DNA from: Candidatus Wildermuthbacteria bacterium RIFCSPHIGHO2_12_FULL_40_12
GTDB lineage: Bacteria; Patescibacteriota; Minisyncoccia; Minisyncoccales; 2-12-FULL-40-12
Direction of reading: 5' to 3'
Assembly: GCA_001823315.1 (NCBI GenBank)
Contig: MHUC01000033.1
Span: forward strand, 1-8,417
Length of the DNA stretch: 8,417 nt
Below the pieces are notes generated by a model. That model saw nothing but the letters and a program-made list of their open reading frames with translations, did no database searches and was not told where the DNA came from. The position numbers were made by a program, and so were the translations under genes. Position 1 is the stretch's first letter; each line of letters starts with the position of its first letter. Positions 1 to 6,045 of this stretch are shown one piece after another.

Positions 1-1
1 C

Positions 2-730
2 GAAAGAAGCGCCATTTATGAGGAGTTCAAGAAAAAGGAAGGCGAGATAATCAGCGGCGTCATTCAAAGGAAAGAAGGTCCACTCGTTTTTATTGATATC
101 GGAAAAACGAACGGAATACTTACAACCATGGAGCAAGTCCCCGGAGAAAACTACAGGATCGGTTCGCGGTTGCGGTTCTTGATACTGAAAGTTGACGAAA
201 CTCCCAGGGGTCCGGTAGTGGTACTGTCAAGGTCTCATCCCAAGCTGGTTTACGGCTTGTTTGGGATGGAAGTTCCCGAGATAGACAGCGGAGCCGTCGA
301 GGTCAAGGCCATTGCCAGAGAGGCGGGATCCCGAACAAAGATAGCGGTGACCTCAAAAGAGAGCGGGGTTGACCCGATCGGTTCCCTTGTCGGGCAGAAA
401 GGCGTTAGGGTGCAGACGGTCATAAACGAGCTGGCCGGTGAAAAGATAGACATAATCTTGTGGAGCGACAAGGTGGCTGAGTTCATAGCCAATTCTTTTT
501 CTCCCGCAAAAGTTCTCGATGTTAAGATCCTGGATGAGGACAAAAAACATGCTCTTGTTGAAGTATCCGACGATCAGTTCTCGCTGGCTATAGGCAAAAG
601 GGGACAGAACGTTCGCCTTGCGGCCAAACTTACCGGGTGGAAGATCGACGTCAGGTCGCCGAAGGAGGCCATAGAATTTGCTCAAACTTCCGAAAAAGAT
701 GAAACACAACCTCAAGAAACTGAACAATAA
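2..730 (+). CDS. nusA: Transcription termination/antitermination factor NusA, 5'-truncated by the window edge
   Basis: The frame is open from base 2, so the gene starts before the window; about 242 codons are visible. NusA binds RNA polymerase and nascent RNA and modulates pausing, termination and antitermination. The visible order is an S1 domain (from GEIISGVIQRKEG to about VVVLSRSHP), the NusA hallmark EVKAIAREAGSRTKIAV, a KH1 domain with its GQKG loop (GSLVGQKGVRVQ), and a KH2 domain with GKRG (SLAIGKRGQNVRLAAKLTGWKIDV). It ends in a short acidic Gln/Glu-rich tail, so there are no C-terminal acidic repeats of the E. coli kind. Its last 32 bases overlap tig. In many bacteria infB follows nusA; here tig does. 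The identification is secure; only the N-terminal polymerase-binding domain is out of view. Confidence 0.96.
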   Translation, partial: ERSAIYEEFKKKEGEIISGVIQRKEGPLVFIDIGKTNGILTTMEQVPGENYRIGSRLRFLILKVDETPRGPVVVLSRSHPKLVYGLFGMEVPEIDSGAVEVKAIAREAGSRTKIAVTSKESGVDPIGSLVGQKGVRVQTVINELAGEKIDIILWSDKVAEFIANSFSPAKVLDVKILDEDKKHALVEVSDDQFSLAIGKRGQNVRLAAKLTGWKIDVRSPKEAIEFAQTSEKDETQPQETEQ

Positions 731-1982
731 CCAGGTCAAGGCGATCGTGGAACTTGACCGGGAAGATCTCCAAAGATATTTAAATAAAGCCGAGAGCATG
801 CTGGGCAGCAACCTTGATATAAAAGGGTTCAGGAAAGGAAAAGCGCCCAAAGAACTGCTCAAAAAACACCTTGACCGGGAACAGGTCAGGGCCTTGGCCC
901 TTGAGATAGCGGTAGAGGAAAGTTTGTCGGATGTTATCAAGGGTGACTCCCTTGATGTTCTTGATACGTCCCAGTTGTCCGTAGAAAGCAATGATCCGGC
1001 CCAGTTCAGGTATTCGATACTGCTGGACCTGTTCCCGGACGTGGAGCTCGCCGACCTTAGCAAAATAAAAGTAAAAAGGCAGGATGTGAAAGTGGAAGAA
1101 AAAGAAGTGGACGATGCCGTAGAAACTATCAAGAATTCAAGGGCCAGCTTTATCGGCAAAGACGATAGCGAGACGGCAGGAGAGGGAGACAGGGTTGAGG
1201 TTGATTTTGAAGTAAAGAAAGACAACCAGATCATCGAAGGGGGTATAAGCAAGAACCACCCTCTTATAATAGGCGGACGAAGTTTCATCCCGGGATTTGA
1301 GGATCAGTTAGTGGGAATGAAGAAAGGGGAGGAGAAATCGTTCTCCCTTACCGCTCCCGAGGACTATTTTTATAAAGACATTGCCGGCAAAAATTTGGAT
1401 TTCAAAGTTAAAGTGAATGACGTCAAGAAGGTCATAAGGCCGGAAATTAATGATGATTTTGCCAGATCGCTGGGCCGCTTCGCCGGTCTCTCGGAGTTAA
1501 GAGCAAGCCTCAGAGAGGGTTTGACGCAGGAGAAAAAGATCAAAGAGAGCCATAAATTGCGCCTGGAGATCCTGGATAACATCATTGACCGTTCTGAAAT
1601 AGAGGTCCCCGAAGGTTTGCTCAACAAACAGCTCGACATAATGGTCTCCGACTTTGACCACACCCTGCACGGAAAAGGCCTGGAACTCGGTTTATACCTG
1701 GCAAGAATAGGGAAGACCCAGGAAGAGCTGAAAAATGACTGGACGAAAGACGCCGTAAAACAGGTCAAGACATCTTTGATACTAAGGAAGCTGGCCAAAG
1801 AACTTAATATTCAAGCTACCCAAGAAGAGGTTCAGGAGTTGGCTGGTCAGGTTGTTCAGTCGGCCATAGCCAGCGGGTCCGGCGAAGCTGATATCGACCC
1901 GGCAAAGATAAAAGAGAACATAGCATCGAGGATAGTGAATGAAAAAGCGCTGGAGTATATCGAGTCACACTGCTCTGTGTGA
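699..1982 (+). CDS. tig: Trigger factor, ribosome-associated chaperone / peptidyl-prolyl isomerase
   Basis: Trigger factor docks at the ribosomal exit tunnel and shields nascent chains. The order is an N-terminal ribosome-binding domain with the signature GFRKGKAP, an FKBP-like isomerase domain (about residues 155-235: GDRVEVDFEV, then IIGGRSFIPGFEDQLVGMKKGEEKSF), and a helical SurA-like C-terminal chaperone region. Counted from the ATG at 699 the signature occupies residues 43-50, exactly as in E. coli, and the length (427 aa) fits the family (about 430). An in-frame TTG at 678 has a good AAGGAGG (662-668) nine bases upstream and would add seven residues (MLKLPKK). I prefer 699 on family alignment but cannot exclude 678. 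The gene overlaps nusA by 32 bases (53 with the TTG), suggesting coupled translation. It stops at TGA, directly before a strong terminator. Confidence 0.95.
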   Translation: MKHNLKKLNNNQVKAIVELDREDLQRYLNKAESMLGSNLDIKGFRKGKAPKELLKKHLDREQVRALALEIAVEESLSDVIKGDSLDVLDTSQLSVESNDPAQFRYSILLDLFPDVELADLSKIKVKRQDVKVEEKEVDDAVETIKNSRASFIGKDDSETAGEGDRVEVDFEVKKDNQIIEGGISKNHPLIIGGRSFIPGFEDQLVGMKKGEEKSFSLTAPEDYFYKDIAGKNLDFKVKVNDVKKVIRPEINDDFARSLGRFAGLSELRASLREGLTQEKKIKESHKLRLEILDNIIDRSEIEVPEGLLNKQLDIMVSDFDHTLHGKGLELGLYLARIGKTQEELKNDWTKDAVKQVKTSLILRKLAKELNIQATQEEVQELAGQVVQSAIASGSGEADIDPAKIKENIASRIVNEKALEYIESHCSV

Positions 1983-2019
1983 AAATGAAAAACCCACCGA
2001 TGAGGTGGGTTTTTCATTT
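1983..2019. terminator. Strong bidirectional intrinsic terminator after tig
   Basis: A perfect 16-bp stem (1983-1998 with 2004-2019) closes a five-base loop GATGA. The core is AAACCCACC/GGTGGGTTT flanked by A-rich and T-rich arms, so each strand ends in a U-rich tract. It begins at the tig stop codon and ends the nusA-tig transcript. It can also stop leftward transcripts coming from the promoter near 2470. Confidence 0.9.
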
Positions 2020-2037
2020 GAACCGACGACCCGATAC

Positions 2038-2066
2038 TTGTTGTGGCAAGGATATTCTTCTACAAT
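2038..2066 (+). promoter_or_regulatory. Possible sigma70-like promoter facing the palindromic element and the DoxX-like gene
   Basis: TTGTTG (2038-2043), a 17-base spacer and TACAAT (2061-2066) lie just after the tig terminator. Rightward transcription would cross the palindromic element and reach the DoxX-like gene at 2480, for which I see no better promoter. The -10 lies in a small hairpin (CTTCTA/TAGAAG). The match is moderate and could be chance. Confidence 0.35.
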
Positions 2067-2112
2067 AGAAGAGTAATGAATTCTCACTTCCCGTGAAACG
2101 GGGTGAAGATCC

Positions 2113-2385
2113 GGAACCTATCTCGCAAATAATTCCTAACGCGATATTGACAAATTTTATTTAGAACAAGACGGGACGACGAAGGCGTATCCTCTGCGAT
2201 ACGCCGAGGAGGAGCAACGCAGTTATGGATAAAATTTGTCATATCCCTTCGGGTTCTGTCTATTTTGCCCGATTGCTTCGTTACGCCTCCTTGATGTATC
2301 GTCAAGATACACCTGTGTCGGCAAGCCTAGCACTCGGCCAAAATAGTCGAGAACGCGTTTGAGGATTATTTGCGAGATAGGTTCC
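2113..2385. repeat. Large two-lobed palindromic repeat element (element 1)
   Basis: Outer inverted arms of about 31 bases (2113-2143 and 2354-2385, beginning GGAACCTATCTCGCAAATAA) enclose two imperfect hairpins. Lobe A has arms 2143-2160 and 2229-2245 (core GACAAATTTTAT) and a perfect 8-bp tip, 2184-2191 with 2198-2205. Lobe B has arms around 2261-2269 and 2336-2345 (TATTTTG / CCAAAATA) and a 6-bp tip, 2295-2300 with 2306-2311. Beside each tip, on one strand, comes a block of the type GAGGAGnnnAACGnAG; in lobe B this reads AGGAGGCGTAACGAAGCAAT. Such GAGGAG..AACGAAGCAATC palindromes recur between genes in several bacterial groups (my recollection, not searched). The minus-strand ORFs here are not credible genes. 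No transposase is seen, so if mobile it is non-autonomous. Confidence 0.8.
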
Positions 2386-2441
2386 CTATGCCACGTAAGT
2401 ACGAAGTCGCCAGTATCAACCCTAGTTTTAAAGATACTTAT

Positions 2442-2470
2442 ATTATACACTAATATTTAGTTTCTGTCAA
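2442..2470 (-). promoter_or_regulatory. Perfect consensus sigma70 promoter on the minus strand
   Basis: Read on the minus strand, TTGACA (2470-2465), a 17-base spacer and TATAAT (2447-2442) match the consensus at all 12 positions. The start point would be near 2435, transcribing leftward into the palindromic element and away from the DoxX-like gene, whose start codon is only ten bases to its right. No coding gene is evident downstream. Confidence 0.65.
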
Positions 2471-2479
2471 TATACCGCT

Positions 2480-2857
2480 ATGTTCCAGTCCCTTCGTTAC
2501 TCCAATATTTTTTTGCGTCTCGGTCTGGCGGTGGTTTTCATTTGGTTCGGAGTTGATAAATTTTTGAACCCCCAGTACTGGCTTAGCGCTTGGATCCCTC
2601 AAGGCGCTCTCTCGGTTGCCTCAAGGGTGGGTGTCAGCGGGATGGATGTCGTCTACGCCAGCGGCGTTTTTGAGCTGCTGGTAGGCGCAAGCGTTTTGAG
2701 CAACATTTTCATAAAAATATTCTCCGTTTTGGCGCTGATATTCCTGGTCGCTGTTTTACTCACTTTCGGCATAAGCGAAGTTATCATCAGAGACGTCGGC
2801 CTTATGGGAGGGTTCTTATCTCTTCTGTTCTGGCCCGAGCGGCGACGTTTCGTGTAG
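2480..2857 (+). CDS. Small DoxX-like integral membrane protein
   Basis: This 125-aa protein has about four predicted membrane helices: roughly residues 8-27 (LRLGLAVVFIWFGVDKF), 52-72, 76-98 (IFSVLALIFLVAVLLTFG) and 104-118. The first helix ending in FGxDKF, a second helix with a family-like Glu (SGVFELLVGASVL), and the RDVGLMGG motif before the last helix fit the DoxX/DoxX-like family of small quinone-associated or redox-linked membrane proteins. The molecular role of most members is unknown, and I assign none here. No ribosome-binding site is visible before the ATG, as is common in this window. The gene stands alone between two palindromic repeat elements; a weak promoter at 2038-2066 may serve it. 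Confidence 0.7.
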   Translation: MFQSLRYSNIFLRLGLAVVFIWFGVDKFLNPQYWLSAWIPQGALSVASRVGVSGMDVVYASGVFELLVGASVLSNIFIKIFSVLALIFLVAVLLTFGISEVIIRDVGLMGGFLSLLFWPERRRFV

Positions 2858-3006
2858 AACTTGCTGGCTGCTCTCCGACGGGCTACGTCGGAGTACGCTC
2901 TTGGCCAATATTTTCGTTAAAAGCTCCGTTTACTCCTCACCATATTACAATATGGCTCGTCGCAATACTCGCTTTTGCCTCAATCTTGGCCAAGCCAGCT
3001 GCGTTC
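2857..3006. repeat. Second palindromic repeat element (element 2), related to element 1
   Basis: Outer arms GCTGGCT (2863-2869) and AGCCAGC (about 2994-3000) enclose two structures. One is a perfect 8-bp hairpin, 2873-2880 with 2886-2893 (CTCCGACG/CGTCGGAG). The other is a long imperfect palindrome running from TTGGCCAA at 2901 to TTGGCCAA at 2986-2993, with its tip at 2940-2945/2950-2955 (CCATAT/ATATGG). On the minus strand the tip is flanked by GCGACGAG before and TGAGGAGTAAACGGAGC after. That matches the flanks of the tips in element 1 (GACGACGA before and GAGGAGGAGCAACGCAG after in lobe A). The element fills nearly the whole gap between the DoxX-like gene and the cysteine desulfurase. No T-tract follows the hairpins, so it is not a classic terminator. 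Confidence 0.7.
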
Positions 3007-3028
3007 TGTTATCCTGATTACTTAAATT

Positions 3029-4174
3029 ATGAGTAATAAAATAATCTATCTTGACAACGCTGCCTCTACTCCTATAGACAAAAAGGTTGCCGCAGAGATG
3101 GCTCAAATCGTCAAATTGTACGGCAACCCCTCTTCATATAACGACTGCGGCAGGGAAGCGCGCGAATACATAGAGCAGGCCCGGATGAAAGTAGCCAGAT
3201 TTTTAGGCGCTCATTCTGATGAAATTATTTTTACTTCTTCTGGAACAGAGTCGAATAACCTGGCTATTTTGGGGTTGGCCGACTCTCGCAGTAAGGGGGA
3301 GATAATTTCTACACCCATTGAACACCCGTCGGTTCTAAAAGCACTGGAATTTTTAAAAAAGAAGGGACGAGGGGTTGAGTTTGTTAAAGTAGATAAAGAA
3401 GGGGTTGTTGATCTGAGGGATTTCAAAAGTAAATTAGGCCCCCGCACCGCTCTGGTGTCGATAATGTATGCCAATAACGAAATAGGCACTATTGAACCTA
3501 TCGTAAAGATAGGGAAACTGGTCAGAGAGTCGGGACAGGTCTTGTTTCACGTCGATGCTTGTCAGGCGACGGAATATCTGGATATGAACGCTAACCGTCT
3601 GGGTGTTGATCTGCTTACCTTTAACGGTTCCAAAATATGCGGCCCGAAAGGGGTAGGTGTCTTGTACGTAAGAAGGGGGGTTAAGCTTTCTCCCATTCTG
3701 CTGGGCGGGGAGCAAGAGGCAGGCCTGAGGGCCGGAACCGAAAATCTGATGGCTATCGGCGGATTGGCCGCGGCCTTGAGCCAAATAGACAAAAAAGAGC
3801 CCAAAAGATTAGTTGATTTGAGAGATCATTTCATCAAAAAAATAAAGACCTTGCTTCCCGACGTCGTGGTTAACGGCGCTCTGGGCGACAAAAGATTGCC
3901 AAACAATATGAACATATCGGTTCCCGGTCTGACGAGCGAGGTGCTTTTATTGGAACTTGATAAATATGGCATCTGCGCCGGAAGCGGCTCTGCCTGCACC
4001 TCGCATTCAGTTGAGCCGTCTCATGTACTTAAGGCCATCGGCTCGGACAGGGAATATCTCAACGGAGCTTTGAGGTTCTCTATGGGCAGACAAACGACAA
4101 AAAAGGACATAGATCATGTCCTCAAAGTGCTTCCTAAAATAGTCCAAGACCTAAGAGAGAGATACAGGAAATAA
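3029..4174 (+). CDS. Cysteine desulfurase, NifS/IscS type (class V aminotransferase fold)
   Basis: This PLP enzyme removes sulfur from L-cysteine as an enzyme-bound persulfide, for Fe-S clusters or thiolated tRNA. The protein has 381 aa. It shows the N-terminal YLDNAASTP, the cofactor-stacking His99 (IEHPS), HVDACQ (175-179), PLP Lys202 in NGSKICGPKG, GGEQEAGLRAGTEN (226-239), and catalytic Cys323 in SGSACTS on the long mobile loop typical of group I enzymes. All key residues are present at near E. coli IscS spacing (K206, C328). Oddities are Ser201 where IscS has His just before the PLP lysine, and GGE where the usual motif is GGG. No scaffold gene (iscU/sufU) or tRNA thiolase (mnmA) is in view, so the acceptor is unknown. 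No ribosome-binding site is visible. ISC, SUF and tRNA-thiolation roles cannot be told apart here, so no symbol is given. Confidence 0.93.
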   Translation: MSNKIIYLDNAASTPIDKKVAAEMAQIVKLYGNPSSYNDCGREAREYIEQARMKVARFLGAHSDEIIFTSSGTESNNLAILGLADSRSKGEIISTPIEHPSVLKALEFLKKKGRGVEFVKVDKEGVVDLRDFKSKLGPRTALVSIMYANNEIGTIEPIVKIGKLVRESGQVLFHVDACQATEYLDMNANRLGVDLLTFNGSKICGPKGVGVLYVRRGVKLSPILLGGEQEAGLRAGTENLMAIGGLAAALSQIDKKEPKRLVDLRDHFIKKIKTLLPDVVVNGALGDKRLPNNMNISVPGLTSEVLLLELDKYGICAGSGSACTSHSVEPSHVLKAIGSDREYLNGALRFSMGRQTTKKDIDHVLKVLPKIVQDLRERYRK

Positions 4175-4202
4175 TTGAAAAATCTGGATTTTCTGGTATA
4201 AT
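4175..4202 (+). promoter_or_regulatory. tRNA operon promoter with extended -10
   Basis: TTGAAA (4175-4180), a 16-base spacer and a perfect TATAAT (4197-4202) preceded by TGG form an extended -10 promoter. Transcription would begin around 4209, a few bases before tRNA-Arg. The -35 starts directly after the stop codon of the cysteine desulfurase gene. Confidence 0.8.
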
Positions 4203-4212
4203 ATATTGAACT

Positions 4213-4284
4213 GCCCCTGTAGTGAAATGGATATCACGCGACGCTTCGGACGTCGAATTCCGGGTTCGAGCCCTGGCGGGGGCA
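4213..4284 (+). tRNA. tRNA-Arg, anticodon TCG
   Basis: A full cloverleaf folds. The acceptor is GCCCCTG with CGGGGGC (4277-4283), with one G-U pair. The D stem is GTGA/TCAC and the anticodon stem CGACG/CGTCG. The anticodon loop CTTCGGA (4244-4250) places TCG at 4246-4248. The T stem is CCGGG/CCTGG around loop TTCGAGC, and the discriminator is A4284. No CCA is encoded, so the end must be added by a nucleotidyltransferase. It reads CGA codons. Confidence 0.93.
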
Positions 4285-4310
4285 CACAGTTTTTGAAAAA
4301 TTTTAAACAT

Positions 4311-4383
4311 CCGCCCCTAGCTCAATTGGTAGAGCAGCACCCTCTTAAGGTGAATGTTCCGCGTTCGAGTCGCGGGGGGCGGA
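4311..4383 (+). tRNA. tRNA-Lys, anticodon CTT; integration target of the adjoining mobile element
   Basis: The acceptor CCGCCCC pairs perfectly with GGGGCGG (4376-4382). The D stem is GCTC/GAGC. The anticodon loop CTCTTAA (4342-4348) has CTT at 4344-4346, with a mismatch at the outer pair of the anticodon stem. The T stem CCGCG/CGCGG surrounds TTCGAGT, and the discriminator is A4383. No CCA is encoded. It probably shares a transcript with tRNA-Arg, 26 bases upstream. The mobile element abuts its 3' end, and the recombinase gene overlaps 62 bases of it in antisense. The tRNA structure is intact, so insertion restored the gene. Confidence 0.93.
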
Positions 4384-6040
4384 CACTATAGGATTTTCCT
4401 TCGTGAAAATCCGCAGAAAGCTCAAAAATAAAGGACAATTTGGGTGTTCCATTAAGTATTTGATGGTAGTTTGGTATTTCATCAAAGACAAGACCGAATA
4501 ACGCCCGTTGTGCTTCAAGATTTGCAGTATTATCTAAAGGAATTAACAATTCCTCGGTGTGTTCCATTAGGTATTTGGCGTATGCTATAAAGTCGTGTAT
4601 GTCCTTTTCGGTAATGTCCATTTTATTGCGTTCCCGCTCCGTTGTGTTAATTTGCTGTTGCAGGACAGCTATACGCTGCTCAATTTCGGCTCTGATGGTG
4701 GGTTCTTTTGTTGTAATAAGGGCATCAAGAGCCATAACTTTTTGGCTTTTTAATTCAGTAACCTCTTTGTTGATATACACAGAACTACTTGCTACTTCCT
4801 TTTCCCGTTCTCGGTATCTGTCCAACAATACCGTTTCCAAATAGTTAAGATACTTTGGGCGAAATTGCAGACCCTTAATAAACTTTCTTATATTACCCTC
4901 AAACTCGCCCTTGCTTATGCCGTAATACTTATGTCCACGAGCACAGTGATAAGTCGGGTAACAATTTATTTTACCTTTTGGTGAACTGCCCATAAACGGC
5001 TTACCGCAAAGAGGGCACAAGATGAACTTGTAAGGAAAGAGTGGATTATTTCTTAACCGTTTTTGCCTCGTTTCAAATGGCGAATAATCATAAAGTATTT
5101 GCAAACTGCCGTTTCCGTCCTCTTTAATAAAAAACTTGCTCCTGTTGGCTTTGTTGAAAGTTTCAACAGTAACAAGACCATCATATTGAGCTTTAATCGG
5201 TTGATAATTTGTCCATTTTTCACAACTAACACCCGCATAAATCGGTCTTTTAATAATTTCTTGCAAGTGCTTAACAGTTAAAGGCACGCCGCCTTTTGTG
5301 CCTATGATTTTGTCTTTTTTATTACTCCACTTATTTTGTTTTTTTGTCCTAAAGCCCAGTGCATTTAATTTTTCGGCTATTTCTTTGTCGGAATATATAC
5401 CAGCAGCACGCAGGTTAAACATTTCAATATAAAAATGTGCTCGTTCAGGGTCTGGCACTTGTATTACTTTCTTTTTGCCATCCACGGGGATTTTTTTATT
5501 TACGTAACCATCGCTGGGTTGTCTTACTTTATAGCCATCACGGGTCAGGCGTATTTCTTGACCTATCATTCTGGTCAGCATATTTGTTATTTCGGTTCTG
5601 CTATTTTCTGCCATTACTACCTCCGCTATCCCGCTCGGTGACTGCATACTCCAGTCATACTGAAACCCCAAATGTTCAAGCGTATTTTTGGGTGGTTGAA
5701 TAATGCCGTAGCTATCAATGAGTTCCACCCCTCTTTTAGAGAGTTCTTTTTTCATCGTTTCATATTCCGCCGTTCCCGCACGAGTAAAACGGTCTATCGC
5801 CCGAATAATGTAGTAGTCAATTTTTAACTTTCCTTTGTCAATAAACTCAAGCACTTCATCAAAAACGGGACGGACATTTTTGCGTCCCGAAAATGTTTCG
5901 TTCCAAATCTTTACAACTTTTGCATTGTAACGGTTCGCAACAAAATGACACGCCTCCATTTGGGTTTCGTGGCTCTCGTCACTTTGCCGTATTGAGCTTT
6001 TGCGAGTGTGAATTATGGCTCTTTTGATGGGGGTAAGCAT
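4322..6040 (-). CDS. Large serine recombinase (site-specific integrase/excisionase)
   Basis: The N-terminal resolvase domain carries the catalytic serine in HTRKSS (Ser15), and RAIDRFTRAG (about 81-90) matches the family's DR(L/F)(S/T)R motif. A recombinase domain follows (about 170-310, including LNALGFRTKKQNKWS and IIKRPIYAGV). Next are a zinc ribbon with Cys342, Cys345, Cys360 and Cys366, a long charged coiled coil (about 408-473), and a C-terminal tail. From the ATG at 6040 it has 572 aa, normal for large serine recombinases. An ATG at 6091 would add 17 residues, overlap the upstream gene and put extra sequence before the usual catalytic start, so I prefer 6040, five bases after the upstream stop codon. 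The last 19 residues (RPPRLERGTFTLRGCCSTN) and the TGA stop are antisense tRNA-Lys sequence. It catalyses integration of the element and probably excision with a helper. Confidence 0.93.
   Translation of the reverse strand: MLTPIKRAIIHTRKSSIRQSDESHETQMEACHFVANRYNAKVVKIWNETFSGRKNVRPVFDEVLEFIDKGKLKIDYYIIRAIDRFTRAGTAEYETMKKELSKRGVELIDSYGIIQPPKNTLEHLGFQYDWSMQSPSGIAEVVMAENSRTEITNMLTRMIGQEIRLTRDGYKVRQPSDGYVNKKIPVDGKKKVIQVPDPERAHFYIEMFNLRAAGIYSDKEIAEKLNALGFRTKKQNKWSNKKDKIIGTKGGVPLTVKHLQEIIKRPIYAGVSCEKWTNYQPIKAQYDGLVTVETFNKANRSKFFIKEDGNGSLQILYDYSPFETRQKRLRNNPLFPYKFILCPLCGKPFMGSSPKGKINCYPTYHCARGHKYYGISKGEFEGNIRKFIKGLQFRPKYLNYLETVLLDRYREREKEVASSSVYINKEVTELKSQKVMALDALITTKEPTIRAEIEQRIAVLQQQINTTERERNKMDITEKDIHDFIAYAKYLMEHTEELLIPLDNTANLEAQRALFGLVFDEIPNYHQILNGTPKLSFIFELSADFHEGKSYSVRPPRLERGTFTLRGCCSTN
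4391..4412. repeat. Perfect 8-bp hairpin at the tRNA/element junction
   Basis: GGATTTTC (4391-4398) and GAAAATCC (4405-4412) pair around CTTCGT. It lies seven bases after tRNA-Lys, within the recombinase codons for the DFHEGKS stretch. No T-tract follows on either strand. It could be part of the recombinase attachment site, a 3' processing signal for the tRNA transcript, or an inserted palindrome. Confidence 0.55.
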
Positions 6041-6045
6041 ATTTG

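Larger units (their letters stand above)
1983..2435 (-). ncRNA. Candidate structured non-coding RNA (hypothetical)
   Basis: A perfect consensus promoter at 2442-2470 points left. About 450 bases downstream is the bidirectional terminator at 1983-2019, with no credible protein-coding gene between. The transcript would carry the whole two-lobed palindromic element, a hairpin at about 2086-2107 and one at 2058-2072. I looked for RNase P RNA (GAGGAAAGUC-type core), tmRNA ends and a T-loop and did not find them. It may be an unknown RNA, a by-product of a promoter carried by the repeat, or nothing. Confidence 0.25.

Noticed and set aside
353..1288. A 311-codon minus-strand ORF opposite nusA and tig
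   Set aside because: Ser/Leu/Phe-rich shadow of two secure genes; it spans their junction and resembles no protein.
2147..2152. TTGACA on the plus strand as a promoter -35
   Set aside because: No -10 at suitable distance; the bases are part of the lobe A inverted arm.
2261..2435. RNase P RNA or tmRNA on the minus strand
   Set aside because: The conserved RNase P core and tRNA-like ends of tmRNA are absent on reading both halves of the region.
2084..2450. Two minus-strand ORFs of 73 and 75 codons in the gap after tig
   Set aside because: They lie across the inverted arms and hairpins of element 1, show no protein-like pattern, and the longer one would start inside the -10 box of the minus-strand promoter.
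1..4174. Alternative code with TGA as glycine (Gracilibacteria/SR1)
   Set aside because: tig ends at TGA right before its terminator, and the conserved proteins contain no in-frame TGA.
4175..4196. Terminator after the cysteine desulfurase gene
   Set aside because: The short AAAAT/ATTTT pairing has a weak A-T stem and no T-tract, and lies between the -35 and -10 of the tRNA promoter.
4206..4391. A 61-codon plus-strand ORF
   Set aside because: It is the direct translation of the two tRNA genes.
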